Notes: generated by a model from the sequence alone, not told the origin. 64,000 nucleotides of DNA from Streptosporangium sp. NBC_01755 (GCF_035917995.1 NZ_CP109131.1:1116001-1180000); one strand, 5' to 3'; positions 1-9,955 are shown, counted from the first letter of the stretch. Translations and numbers: made by a program.

Positions 1-2
1 GA

Positions 3-1019
3 CTGGTCGCCCAGGCCGGGATCGCCGCCTTCGTGGAGTGGTTCCAACACGCCGGCGAAGGCCGCCCGACGCCCAGCATCGAGTTCTTCGGCACCGCGCC
101 CAGGGAGCTGAAGCGGTCCATCTCGCTGCAGCAGACGGTCGACATCGTGCGGGTCGTGGTCGAGGTGGTCGAGGCACAGACCGAAGAACTGGCGGCGCCC
201 GGCGGGGATGACCAGCTCCAGCAGGCGATGCTCCGCTACACCCGCGACGTCGCGTTCGCCGCCGCGCAGGTGTACGCGCGGGAGGCCGAGGCCCGCGGCG
301 CCTGGGACGCTCGACTGGAAGCGCTGATCGTGGACGCCCTGGTCAGGGGGGAGGTCGACGACGGCCTGCACTCGTGGGCCGCCGCGCTCGGCTGGACCTC
401 CACCCCCGTCGTGGTGCTGGCGGGACAGACACCCGACGACGACCCGCAGGCGGTGATAGACACGTTGCGCGACCGGGGCCGCAGGTCTGGTCTGGACATG
501 CTGGCCGGGGTGCAGGGCGACCGGCTGATCGTGATCGTGGGCGGTGCGGACAGCGTCGCCGCCGCTGCCAGGCACGTGGTGCCGCGTTTCGGAGACGGGC
601 CGATCGTGATCGGGCCCGAGGTGGCGGACCTGCACTCGGCCGCCAGATCCGCGCGGGCGGCGATGGCCGGGCTGCGGGCCGCCGCGGGGTGGCCGGACGC
701 GCCCAGGCCGGTCCACGCCGAGGACCTGCTGGCCGAACGGGCCCTCGACGGTGACGCCGACGCCAGGGCACAGCTGATCGAGAACGTCTACCTGCCGCTG
801 ATCGGCACGCCACTGCTCGACACCCTGGCGACCTACCTGGAACAGGGCACCTCCCTGGAGGCGACGGCCCGGCTGCTGTTCGTCCACCCGAACACGGTGC
901 GCTACCGCCTGCGCAAGATCACCGAGCTGACCGGCTACCAGCCGACGGAGGGCCGGTCCGCCTTCACGCTGCAGGTGGGACTGATTCTCGGACGCCTATC
1001 GGAAGCACCGGTTACCTAG
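3..1019 (+). CDS. fasR: FasR-like PucR-family transcriptional regulator, 5' end outside window
   Basis: The reading frame is open to the left edge of the window, so only the C-terminal 338 residues are visible and the true start lies upstream. The last ~60 residues form the PucR-type C-terminal helix-turn-helix (LLFVHPNTVRYRLRKI), preceded by a GGDEF-like/CdaR region. It sits 117 bp upstream of fabD on the same strand, the position occupied by FasR, the known transcriptional activator of the fabD-fabH-acpP-fabF operon in Streptomyces. The FasR assignment rests on this synteny plus domain type. No truncation is seen apart from the window edge. Confidence 0.85.
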   Translation: MVAQAGIAAFVEWFQHAGEGRPTPSIEFFGTAPRELKRSISLQQTVDIVRVVVEVVEAQTEELAAPGGDDQLQQAMLRYTRDVAFAAAQVYAREAEARGAWDARLEALIVDALVRGEVDDGLHSWAAALGWTSTPVVVLAGQTPDDDPQAVIDTLRDRGRRSGLDMLAGVQGDRLIVIVGGADSVAAAARHVVPRFGDGPIVIGPEVADLHSAARSARAAMAGLRAAAGWPDAPRPVHAEDLLAERALDGDADARAQLIENVYLPLIGTPLLDTLATYLEQGTSLEATARLLFVHPNTVRYRLRKITELTGYQPTEGRSAFTLQVGLILGRLSEAPVT

Positions 1020-1051
1020 AAGGCTTTACTTAACTTCCACGAAACTCCCCC

Positions 1052-1066
1052 TGTAGGTTCCCTACA
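1052..1066. promoter_or_regulatory. Perfect 6-3-6 inverted repeat upstream of fabD, candidate FasR operator
   Basis: TGTAGG-TTC-CCTACA is a perfect inverted repeat in the 117-bp gap between the regulator and fabD. A partial half-site (TCTACAGG) recurs at about 1115-1122. An AT-richer stretch (CAAAAAAGTGGTGACA) follows directly. Its place between a regulator and its expected target makes it a candidate operator. The assignment to FasR is inference. Confidence 0.45.
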
Positions 1067-1136
1067 AAAAAGTGGTGACAAACTTCGTCTGGATCTCCAT
1101 CCGTGTATTGGACTTCTACAGGGCAGGCTGGATTTC

Positions 1137-2048
1137 GTGCTCGTCATCGTCGCTCCGGGCCAGGGTGCCCAGACTCCAGGCTTCCTCGGTCCATGGCTCG
1201 AACTGCCGAGCGTGACCGACCGGCTGACCGCTTGGTCAGAGCTGGCCGGACTCGATCTGATCGCCTACGGGACCACCGCCGACGCGGACGAGATCCGTGA
1301 CACCGCCGTCGCGCAGCCCCTGCTCGTCGCCGCCGGACTGGCCGTCGCCGAGGTCCTGGGGGCCTCTCCCGACATCGTCGCCGGGCACAGCGTGGGCGAG
1401 TTCACGGCCGCGGCCCTGGCCGGGGTGCTCACTCCCGAACAGGCCCTCGGCCTCGTCCGTGAGCGCGGCCAGGCCATGGCCAAGGCCGCGGCCGTCACCG
1501 AGACCGGCATGTCCGCCGTCCTCGGCGGGGTCGAGGAGGAGGTCCTCGCGGCCATCGCCGCCAACGGGCTCACTCCGGCCAACGTCAACGGCGCCGGGCA
1601 GATCGTCATCGGCGGCACGCTGGAGCAGCTGGCGGCGTTCAAGGCGGAACCGCCCGCCCGCGCCCGGGTGATCCCGCTGTCGGTCGCCGGCGCGTTCCAC
1701 ACCGTGCACATGGCCTCCGCCGTCGACAGCCTGCGTGAGGCCACCTTGGGCCTCGACCCCGCCGACCCCACCGTCACCCTGCTGTCCAACAACGACGGCG
1801 CGGCGGTCACAAGCGGCGCCGAGTTCCTGGAGCGTCTGGTCACCCAGGTCGCCAACCCGGTGCGCTGGGACGCCTGCATGGCCACGATGGCCGAACTCGG
1901 CGTCACCACCATGATCGAACTTGTCCCCGGCGGCACGCTCACCGGCCTGGCCAAGCGTGCTCTGCGCGGGGTGACGACCGTCGCCCTGAAGACCCCCGAC
2001 GATCTGGAAGCCGCACGAGCCGCTCTCCAGTCGAATGAGGAGCGGTGA
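1137..2048 (+). CDS. fabD: Malonyl-CoA:ACP transacylase FabD
   Basis: The 303-residue protein transfers malonyl from CoA to acyl carrier protein, giving the extender unit for type II fatty acid synthesis in the cytoplasm. The family signatures are present: GQGAQ at residues 8-12, the nucleophile motif GHSVGE with Ser85, and the second catalytic residue His188 in AGAFHTVHM. Length is normal for FabD. Translation starts at a GTG whose upstream region (GGGCAGGCTGGATTTC) holds only a weak ribosome-binding site. It is the first gene of fabD-fabH-acpP-fabF-accD, and the next start lies 7 bp after its stop, so it is probably cotranscribed and partly translationally coupled. Confidence 0.96.
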   Translation: MLVIVAPGQGAQTPGFLGPWLELPSVTDRLTAWSELAGLDLIAYGTTADADEIRDTAVAQPLLVAAGLAVAEVLGASPDIVAGHSVGEFTAAALAGVLTPEQALGLVRERGQAMAKAAAVTETGMSAVLGGVEEEVLAAIAANGLTPANVNGAGQIVIGGTLEQLAAFKAEPPARARVIPLSVAGAFHTVHMASAVDSLREATLGLDPADPTVTLLSNNDGAAVTSGAEFLERLVTQVANPVRWDACMATMAELGVTTMIELVPGGTLTGLAKRALRGVTTVALKTPDDLEAARAALQSNEER

Positions 2049-2055
2049 CCGACGT

Positions 2056-3012
2056 ATGAAGACCTCTCAGGGCTCTCCGGGCGCGAAGATCCTGGCCTTC
2101 GGCCACTACCAGCCTTCCCAGGTGGTCACCAACGACGACCTGGCCGCGACCATGGAGACCGACGACGCCTGGATCCAGAGCCGCGTCGGCATCAAGGAAC
2201 GCCGGATCGCCCCGGACAGCGAGTCCGAGATCGACCTGGCCGTGCAGGCGGGCGGCAAGGCCCTCGCCGCGAGCGGCCTGTCGGTCTCCGACATCGACCT
2301 GGTGATCGTCGCCACCTGCACGCTGGAGACGCAGATCCCCAACGCCGCCGGCCGGGTGGCCACGCGGCTGGGCATCGACGCACCCGGCGCGTTCGACGTC
2401 AACACCGCCTGCTCGGGCTTCTGCTACGCGCTCGCGGTCGCCAACGACGCGATCCGCGCGGGCTCGGCCACCAACGTGCTCGTCATCGGCACGGAGAAGC
2501 TCTCCCAGTGGATCGACTGGACCGACCGGGCCACTGCGGTGATCTTCGCCGACGGCGCGGGCGCGGCGGTCGTCGGCCCCTCCGACACTCCGGGGATCGG
2601 TCCCGTGGTGTGGGGCAGCGCCGGCGACAAGTTCGACGCGATCATCATCAAGGACCGCGACTCCTTCCTGCACCAGGAGGGCCAGACCGTGTTCCGCTGG
2701 GCGACCACCGCACTCCACCCCGTCGCCAAGGAGATCTGCGAGCGTGCCGGGGTGGACCCGGCGGACCTCGCGGCCTTCGTGCCCCACCAGGCCAACCTGC
2801 GCATCATCGAGACGATCGCCCGCAAGCTCGGCGCCGAGAACGCCGTCATCGCCAAGGACATCGTCCTGGCGGGCAACACCTCGGCCGCCTCGATCCCCCT
2901 TGCCCTGTCCCGGATGATCGAACGCGGCGAGGTCCGGTCCGGCGGGCTCGCCCTGCTGCTGGGCTTCGGCGCGGGCCTGACCTACGCCGGTCAGGTCATC
3001 GAGATCCCCTAG
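2056..3012 (+). CDS. fabH: Beta-ketoacyl-ACP synthase III FabH
   Basis: This 318-residue condensing enzyme starts fatty acid synthesis by joining a short acyl-CoA primer to malonyl-ACP. The catalytic triad is visible: Cys119 in NTACSGF, His244 in VPHQAN and Asn274 in AGNTSAAS. The ATG at 2056 is preferred over an in-frame ATG 21 bp upstream that overlaps fabD, because GAGGAG at 2038-2043 sits at a usable distance and the protein then begins just before the conserved KILAFGHYQP strand. In actinomycetes FabH often prefers branched primers such as isobutyryl-CoA; that preference cannot be read from the sequence. Confidence 0.95.
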   Translation: MKTSQGSPGAKILAFGHYQPSQVVTNDDLAATMETDDAWIQSRVGIKERRIAPDSESEIDLAVQAGGKALAASGLSVSDIDLVIVATCTLETQIPNAAGRVATRLGIDAPGAFDVNTACSGFCYALAVANDAIRAGSATNVLVIGTEKLSQWIDWTDRATAVIFADGAGAAVVGPSDTPGIGPVVWGSAGDKFDAIIIKDRDSFLHQEGQTVFRWATTALHPVAKEICERAGVDPADLAAFVPHQANLRIIETIARKLGAENAVIAKDIVLAGNTSAASIPLALSRMIERGEVRSGGLALLLGFGAGLTYAGQVIEIP

Positions 3013-3077
3013 AACTTCCGCACGGCCCCGCCGCACGGAAAGCCAGAAGAAAACCCATTTCAAGGAGAACACGCGAC

Positions 3078-3317
3078 ATGGCTCTGACCGAGCAGGAGAT
3101 CCTCGCCGGCATTGGCAAGATCGTCAACGAGATAACCGGAATCCCGGCCTCCGAGGTCACCCCGGAGAAGAGCTTCGTCGACGACCTCGACATCGACTCG
3201 CTGTCCATGGTCGAGATCGCCGTCGCCGCCCAGGACGAATTCGGCGTGGAGATCCCGGACGACCAGCTCAAGCACCTCAAGAACGTCAAGGACGTCATCA
3301 ACTTCATCCAGAACTGA
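3078..3317 (+). CDS. acpP: Acyl carrier protein
   Basis: The 79-residue acidic helical carrier holds the growing acyl chain on a 4'-phosphopantetheine arm. The attachment site is Ser41 in the DIDSLSMVE motif. A strong AAGGAG site at 3062-3067 precedes the ATG by about 10 bases. The gene lies 65 bp after fabH and 50 bp before fabF. The size, the acidic helix II and the position inside the cluster make the primary-metabolism ACP assignment secure rather than a polyketide ACP. Confidence 0.96.
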   Translation: MALTEQEILAGIGKIVNEITGIPASEVTPEKSFVDDLDIDSLSMVEIAVAAQDEFGVEIPDDQLKHLKNVKDVINFIQN

Positions 3318-3367
3318 GACGTCTCGGCCTTTGCCCCTAGACCAGCGATTCACAAGGAGCGCAGAAC

Positions 3368-4600
<1,233 letters not shown>

Positions 4601-4612
4601 CAGGAGCTCGTG

Positions 4613-6034
4613 ATGACTGTGCTCGACAGCGGGGTGGTGAGCGAGGCCTCCGAACAGGAGTCTCTTGATCCCCGTGACCCCCAGGTGCGCCTCTCCGCTC
4701 TGTTCGACGAGGGCTCGCTGCGGCTGATCTCGCCGGTCGATCGCAGCGGCATGCTCGCCGCGACGGGTCGTGTGGAGGGCGTGCCGGTCGTCGCGTTCGT
4801 CAGTGACGCCCGCGTGCAGGGCGGCGCGATGGGCGGCGAGGGGTGCGAGCACATCGTGCACGCCTACGACGTCGCGGTCCGCGAGCGGGTACCGATCATC
4901 GGCGTCTGGCACTCCGGCGGCGCACGCCTCGCCGAGGGTGTCGAGTCACTGCACGCGGTCGGCCTCGTCTTCGCCGCGATGACCCGTGCCTCAGGCGTGA
5001 TCCCGCAGTTGTCCGTCGTCGTGGGCCCCGCCGCCGGCGGCGCCGCGTACGGCCCGGCGCTGACCGACATCGTGATCCTGGCCGACGAGGGCCGTATCTT
5101 CGTCACCGGTCCCGACGTGGTCCGCAGCGTCACCGGCGAGCAGATCGACATGGCCGGCCTGGGGGGACCCGAGCCGCACAGCAAGCGCAGCGGCGTCGTC
5201 CACGTGGTCACCAAGACCGAGACGGAGGCCTACCTGCAGGCCCGCCGCCTCGCGGTGCTCCTCGGCCACCAGGGCCGGGTTCGCACCGAGGTCGAAGAGG
5301 TCGACTTCTCCGGTCTGCTGCCCGAGAACGTGCGCCGCGCCTACGACGTGAAGCCGCTCATCAAGGGCCTGCTCGACGAGCCGGGCGTGGAGCTGCACGC
5401 CAAGTGGGCGCCCAACATCGTCACCACTCTGGGCCGCCTCGGGGGCCGGACCGTGGGAGTGGTGGCCAACAACCCGATGCGCCTGGGCGGCTGCCTCGAC
5501 TCCACCTCGGCGGAGAAGGCCGCACGGTTCGTCCGGATGTGCGATGCCTTCGGGGTGCCGCTGGTCGTCCTGGTCGACGTCCCCGGCTACCTGCCCGGCG
5601 TCGGGCAGGAGCACGACGGCGTGGTCCGCCGCGGCGCCAAGCTCCTGCACGCCTTCGCCGAGGCCTCCGTGCCGCGGATCACCCTGGTGACCAGGAAGGC
5701 GTACGGCGGTGCCTACATCGCGATGAACTCCCGCTCGCTGGGCGCGACCAAGGTGTTCGGCTGGCCGACGACCCAGATCGCGGTCATGGGCGCGGTCGCC
5801 GCGGTCCGCATCCTCAAGCGCCGCGAGCTCGCCGCCGCCCCCGAAGAGGAGCGCGCCGCCCTGGAGACCAGGCTCGCCGAGGAGCATGAGATCCTCGCCG
5901 GCGGCCTCGATAGGGCCATCGAGCTCGGCGTGATCGACGAGGTCATCAAGCCCGGGGACACCCGGGGCGCCATCGCCAAGGTCCTGGCCAAGGCGACCCC
6001 CGCCCGGGGCGCGCACGGCAACATCCCGCTCTGA
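4613..6034 (+). CDS. accD: Acyl-CoA carboxylase carboxyltransferase (beta) subunit, AccD6-like
   Basis: The 473-residue crotonase-fold carboxyltransferase moves CO2 from biotinyl carrier to acetyl- or propionyl-CoA, supplying malonyl- or methylmalonyl-CoA. Oxyanion-hole glycines are visible in both halves: GPAAGGAAYGPA in the N-half and RKAYGGAYIAMNS in the C-half. The ATG at 4613 lies 6 bases after CAGGAG; a GTG one codon upstream would be too close. No biotin carboxylase or carrier is encoded here, so it must pair with an alpha subunit from elsewhere. The arrangement resembles kasA-kasB-accD6 of mycobacteria. Substrate preference cannot be told from the motifs. Confidence 0.92.
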   Translation: MTVLDSGVVSEASEQESLDPRDPQVRLSALFDEGSLRLISPVDRSGMLAATGRVEGVPVVAFVSDARVQGGAMGGEGCEHIVHAYDVAVRERVPIIGVWHSGGARLAEGVESLHAVGLVFAAMTRASGVIPQLSVVVGPAAGGAAYGPALTDIVILADEGRIFVTGPDVVRSVTGEQIDMAGLGGPEPHSKRSGVVHVVTKTETEAYLQARRLAVLLGHQGRVRTEVEEVDFSGLLPENVRRAYDVKPLIKGLLDEPGVELHAKWAPNIVTTLGRLGGRTVGVVANNPMRLGGCLDSTSAEKAARFVRMCDAFGVPLVVLVDVPGYLPGVGQEHDGVVRRGAKLLHAFAEASVPRITLVTRKAYGGAYIAMNSRSLGATKVFGWPTTQIAVMGAVAAVRILKRRELAAAPEEERAALETRLAEEHEILAGGLDRAIELGVIDEVIKPGDTRGAIAKVLAKATPARGAHGNIPL

Positions 6035-6048
6035 ACGTGGCTCGTCGA

Positions 6049-6079
6049 GCCCTCGCCCCGGTCCAGCCGGGGCGGGGGC
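6049..6079 (+). terminator. Strong GC-rich hairpin after accD
   Basis: A 13-bp stem with one G-T wobble (GCCCTCGCCCCGG with CCGGGGCGGGGGC) and a 5-base TCCAG loop lies 14 bp after the accD stop. The facing gene ends at 6102, so the hairpin separates convergent transcripts and may act in both directions. Confidence 0.75.
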
Positions 6080-6101
6080 TCCCCCGTTGTGGCTCCTGGC
6101 C

Positions 6102-7964
6102 TCACGCGCCCGCGCTCGTACCGGTCGCGGGGCAGACCTCGCGGTAGGGCAGGTCGGGCCTGTTGCCGCGTGCGACGTTCCTGTTCTCGATGAGCCGGAT
6201 CGGGCGCCCGCTCGGCAGGTCCCAGATCGCGAGGGCCCCTAATGGCCCGGTGCACTCCGCGCAGGTGAGATAGAACGTGGCGGCGAGGGTCCTGCCATCC
6301 GGGCTGAGCGCGAGTTCCTCGATGCCGTCGTACTGGTACGGGCTGACCGCCGCGTCCGTCCGCGGCTTCTTCTCGCTGTAGGGGAAGGAGGCGAGCATGC
6401 GCCGGGTGGAGACCTGCCACACGCTCACCATCGTGCCGTAGCCGACGACGAGGGTCTTCCTGTCCTTGCTGAAGGTCGCGGCGGCCCGCGCCAGGTCACC
6501 GCCCGTTAAATCCTCCCCCGGCACCCGGATGGGATCGCCCAGCGGCCTGCGCAGCGTCGTGTCCCACAACCGGACCTCTCCCCTGCCCTCCACCGCCATG
6601 ACGCGCCCGTCGGGGCTGAACACCGCGTCGTGGCCGGGGGCGCCGCTGAGCAGCGGATGGGTGTAGGCCTCGATGTCGAGGGTCAGCACCGAACCCCAGT
6701 CTCCGAGCAGACGGAGCGTGCGATCCTCAGGCCCGAAGCGGGGCGTCACGCTCCCCAGGCCGGAAAGCGGGTAGCGAGCCAGCTCACGACGGTCGCTCAC
6801 CCGCCAGAGCGTCACCCTGGCGCTCTCGTCGTCGGAGGAGGCGAGGAAGCGGCCGTCGGCGCTGAAGGCGAACCGCGGAATCGACCGCGACCGCGTGAGG
6901 TTTCCGGCCGACCGCCTGCCGGAGGCGACATCCCACAGCTCCGCCCGCCACTCCGTCCGAGCCTGGTCGAACGTCGTGCTCACCAGCGTCCTGCCGTCGG
7001 GGCTGAACGCCATGGGGAAGGAGCCGCCCTGGGAAAGCCACGGTGCCGGCACCCGCGTCCGGGTGCGGAGATCCCACAGCTCGGTCGTCGGCCCCGTGTC
7101 GCTGACGCCGGTCGGCGGGATACCCGATATGACGGCCCTGTCGTCGACGGACAGGGCGACCACGTCAAGGTAGGTCAGCGTCGTCGGCGGCAGGATCCGC
7201 TGCCGGCTGTCCACGTCCCACAACTGGCCCTGCGGCAGCTCGCCGCCATCGCTGACCACGAGCAGGCGTCCGCTGGGGCCGAACTCCAGCTTCTCCGCGT
7301 GCTCAAGGTAGGACGCGTCACCGAACGCGGCGCCGACCTGCTTTCCCGAGGCGAGGTCCCAGAGCCTCAACCCGTCACCGGCGGCCGTGGCGAGCCTGGT
7401 GCCGTCCGGGCTCAGGGATGCTGCGAAGGCCGCCTTGCCGGTCGTGGTGAAGGTGTGGAGTAGCTCGCGTGTGCCGGCCTCCCAGACACGGACCTCGTTC
7501 TCGTTCACGTCGGCACGCATCCGGCCGTCGGGGCTCAGGGCGTGGACCGTCGTGGCGGTGGCCAGGCGGTGGAGCCCGTCGCCGTGATAGGGCCCGGCGG
7601 TCGTGACCGCCTGCTTCAGCGTCGGGCCGTGGACGAACTCACTGACGATGTAGGGCGGGGACGCCTCGGGGTGGGCCTCGATGACCCTCGCGGTGCAGAA
7701 GGAGGAGACCTTCTGGGTGGCGGCGACCTCCTTGGCGAAGCGTCCCCGCAGTTGCGGATCCGCCCTGCCGCCGGCACACAGAACCTTGATCGCGACTCTG
7801 CCGCCCGTCTCGTCGTAGGCGTCGTAGACGACTCCCTGCCCGTCCTCACCCAGGCGCCCCGCGAGCCAGTAGCCACCGATCCGCTGAGGGTCTCCGACAC
7901 GCAGTGACACGCCCACTCCCGACGATCCAGATTCCGATACCCCTCTATGTCGCGATAAAGGCAT
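6102..7964 (-). CDS. WD40-repeat protein with a residual protein-kinase N-lobe (internally deleted kinase)
   Basis: Residues ~24-138 match the N-lobe of the two kinases at 55-60 kb: GDPQRIGGYWLAGRLG, glycine loop GEDGQGVV, Lys60 in VAIKVL, and the hinge YIVSEFVHGPTL. At LHRLATATT the sequence jumps directly to VHALSPDGRM and continues as repeated ALSPDGR / LWDL WD40 blades to the C-terminus (DLPYREVC, as in the 1179-residue paralogue DLPYRNVC). The catalytic loop, DFG, APE and transmembrane segment are all missing while the frame is kept. It therefore cannot be an active kinase; a scaffold role or ongoing decay are both possible. The start is uncertain: the ATG at 7964 lacks a ribosome site, and GTG codons at 7916 or 7910 fit the paralogues better. 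Confidence 0.8.
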   Translation of the reverse strand: MPLSRHRGVSESGSSGVGVSLRVGDPQRIGGYWLAGRLGEDGQGVVYDAYDETGGRVAIKVLCAGGRADPQLRGRFAKEVAATQKVSSFCTARVIEAHPEASPPYIVSEFVHGPTLKQAVTTAGPYHGDGLHRLATATTVHALSPDGRMRADVNENEVRVWEAGTRELLHTFTTTGKAAFAASLSPDGTRLATAAGDGLRLWDLASGKQVGAAFGDASYLEHAEKLEFGPSGRLLVVSDGGELPQGQLWDVDSRQRILPPTTLTYLDVVALSVDDRAVISGIPPTGVSDTGPTTELWDLRTRTRVPAPWLSQGGSFPMAFSPDGRTLVSTTFDQARTEWRAELWDVASGRRSAGNLTRSRSIPRFAFSADGRFLASSDDESARVTLWRVSDRRELARYPLSGLGSVTPRFGPEDRTLRLLGDWGSVLTLDIEAYTHPLLSGAPGHDAVFSPDGRVMAVEGRGEVRLWDTTLRRPLGDPIRVPGEDLTGGDLARAAATFSKDRKTLVVGYGTMVSVWQVSTRRMLASFPYSEKKPRTDAAVSPYQYDGIEELALSPDGRTLAATFYLTCAECTGPLGALAIWDLPSGRPIRLIENRNVARGNRPDLPYREVCPATGTSAGA

Positions 7965-8121
7965 CGAAAGTTGCGGAATCCGGCGAGAAACTCCGATGTG
8001 TCCTTCGGCACGACGTGAGCATGATCGGCCACTGCCCCGGCAGAGGGCGGTCGTCAGGGCGGATACGGGCCGGTCACATCGACGTGGGCGCGGGACCGGC
8101 CGGGTCCGGCGGGACGTGCGA

Positions 8122-8173
8122 GGTCAGACGGCGAGGTCAGACGGCGGGGTCAGACGGCGGGGTCAGACGGCGG
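8122..8173. repeat. Four tandem copies of a 13-bp unit at the 3' end of the DUF3145 gene
   Basis: GGTCAGACGGC begins at 8122, 8135, 8148 and 8161, an exact 13-bp period. The last copy contains the stop and final codons of the DUF3145 gene, so the array looks like a slippage duplication of the gene end running into the downstream spacer. Confidence 0.8.
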
Positions 8174-8657
8174 CGTGCAGCCAGCGGACCGGCGCGCCCT
8201 CCCCCGCGTAGCGGAACGACTCCAGTTCGGCGTCCCACTGCTTGCCCAGCAGGCGGTCGATCTCCTCCTCCAGCACCACGCGGCCCTGGCGTGCCATCAG
8301 CATGGCGGAGCGCAGCCGGTCCTCCGGGACCAGGATGTCGCCCGTGGCTCCGACAACGGCCGTGAAGGCCCCGAGAGACGGGGTGTAGGCGTGCCGGGAC
8401 CCGTCGACACCCGGTGAGGCATCCTCGGTGATCTCGAAGCGGATCCGCTGCCAGCCCATCAGGGACGAGGTGACGGCCGCCGCGGTACCCACACGGGCCT
8501 CCCACTCGGCCTGTGCGCGCACGTGACCGGGCGCGGCGGGCTGTGGAGTCCATGTCAGGTCTACGGGGACGCCAAGAACACCTGCGACCGCCCATTCAAT
8601 ATGAGGGCACAGCGCAGGCTGAGCTGAGTGGACGTAAAGCACGCCACGAGCAGACAC
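8163..8657 (-). CDS. DUF3145 family protein
   Basis: The 164-residue protein matches the actinobacterial DUF3145 family, recognised by SARGVLYVHSA near the N-terminus, CPHIEWAVAGVLG, the central GDILVPEDRLR and the C-terminal FRYAGEGAPVRWLH. The family is conserved in actinobacteria but has no established function. The GTG at 8657 is chosen because GGGAGG sits 5 bases upstream and the length then equals the family's usual ~164 residues; a longer frame to 8717 lacks a ribosome site. No membrane segment or signal peptide is visible. Confidence 0.85.
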   Translation of the reverse strand: MSARGVLYVHSAQPALCPHIEWAVAGVLGVPVDLTWTPQPAAPGHVRAQAEWEARVGTAAAVTSSLMGWQRIRFEITEDASPGVDGSRHAYTPSLGAFTAVVGATGDILVPEDRLRSAMLMARQGRVVLEEEIDRLLGKQWDAELESFRYAGEGAPVRWLHAAV

Positions 8658-8862
8658 CGGACCTCCCGTTTCGTACGAGGTGCGCCTTCCCCAACGGCCT
8701 CGTACCAGGATGATCACAAGTGACTGAAGGAGAGACTACCGTCGGTCGTGACGTCGCACCAGAGGGGGGTCATACCAAGATGTTGCGACGCGGACGCTTG
8801 GCCAGGGCATCCTCGGGAGCGAAGAAAACCCCGCAAGCTGGTGAGCACCCCCGGAGGACCAG

Positions 8863-9930
8863 ATGGACAACGATATCGAACGGGTCGAACCCATCCCCGG
8901 ATCGCCCGCTCTGATCAGAAAAGGTCAGCTGCTGACCGACGCCTCGGGCATGGCGGCCACCGCCCGCTGGGCCGACGCCGTCACCGAGACCCAAGGGATC
9001 TACCGGGTACGGCTCTCGTCGGGCGTGGACGTCTGCGACCTGGTGGCATCGGTACGGGAGCGGGGATTTCCCGCCTCCCCCAACCACGTGCTGACAGGCC
9101 AGCCGCTCTACTTCGGAGGCCCGGCCTCCCGCCCCTTCCCCAGCCCCGCCCTCCCGATGCCCGAGCCCGCCGCGGACGGGCCCGCCACGACCGCCGTGAC
9201 GGTGGCACTGGCCGACACGGGCCTGGCGTCGCACCCGTGGTGGCGAAAGAGCCCATGGTTTCTGGAGCAGGGACAGGACTCCGCAGAGGTGCCCGACTCG
9301 GACGGTGACGGCGAGTTGGACCTCCAGGCGGGGCACGGCACGTTCATCACCGGACTGCTCCTGCGGTCGGCCCCGGCGGCGAGGCCGCTGCCGATCCGGA
9401 TGCTGAGCGGCCACGGCATCGGGGACGAGGCCGGACTGCTACACGTCCTGGAGCGGCTCAGGGCCGAACCACCCCGGGTGCTCAACCTGTCCTTCGGCGG
9501 TCACACCTTCGACGACGGGCCCTCCCCGCTGGTGGAGGCCGCCCTGGCGGAACTGGCCGGCACGGTCACGGTGGCCTGCGCGGGCAACACCGCCTCGGAC
9601 CGCCCCTTCTGGCCCGCCGCCTCGCCCAGGGTGATCGCCGTCGGAGCACTGGACGCGGCGGAGCGGGACAGGGCCCCGTTCTCGGCGTACGGCCCGTGGG
9701 TCGACGCGTGTGCCCGCGGCGAGTGGCTGTCCAGCACCTTCCTCGAACACGGCGCGTTCCGCGGCTACGCGTGCTGGAGCGGGACCTCCTTCGCCGCCGC
9801 CCTGGTGAGCGGGGCGATCGCCGCGGCGTCCGCGGACCGGCCGTCGCAGGAGGCCGTGGAACACGTCCTCGCCCCGGCGGGAGCCAGGCGGATCCCCGAT
9901 TTGGGAGTCGTCGTGCCCACACCCGGCTAA
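8863..9930 (+). CDS. Subtilisin-like S8 serine peptidase, probably cytoplasmic
   Basis: The 355-residue protein has the full S8 triad in order: Asp118 (VALADTGL), His158 (GHGTFITG) and Ser309 (SGTSFAAALVSG), plus oxyanion Asn242 (ACAGNTA). The ~110 residues before the catalytic Asp look like a pro-domain or substrate domain, with no signal peptide and no membrane helix, so an intracellular protease is likely. The ATG follows GGAGG by 5 bases. It is the first gene of a same-strand set with a sigma factor (60 bp later), a small protein and a CHAT protein, which suggests a regulatory protease rather than a secreted degradative enzyme. Its target is unknown. Confidence 0.88.
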   Translation: MDNDIERVEPIPGSPALIRKGQLLTDASGMAATARWADAVTETQGIYRVRLSSGVDVCDLVASVRERGFPASPNHVLTGQPLYFGGPASRPFPSPALPMPEPAADGPATTAVTVALADTGLASHPWWRKSPWFLEQGQDSAEVPDSDGDGELDLQAGHGTFITGLLLRSAPAARPLPIRMLSGHGIGDEAGLLHVLERLRAEPPRVLNLSFGGHTFDDGPSPLVEAALAELAGTVTVACAGNTASDRPFWPAASPRVIAVGALDAAERDRAPFSAYGPWVDACARGEWLSSTFLEHGAFRGYACWSGTSFAAALVSGAIAAASADRPSQEAVEHVLAPAGARRIPDLGVVVPTPG

Positions 9931-9955
9931 AGTCTCACTCAAAGTATTCGCGTGA

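Noticed and set aside
4613..6034. Possibility that the carboxyltransferase marks a polyketide cluster
   Set aside because: The surrounding genes are a complete housekeeping fab set with no chain-length factor, ketoreductase, cyclase or modular synthase.
8720..8914. Small plus-strand frame overlapping the subtilase start
   Set aside because: It overlaps the well-supported ATG at 8863 in another frame and has no family similarity; the GGAGG site fits the subtilase start.
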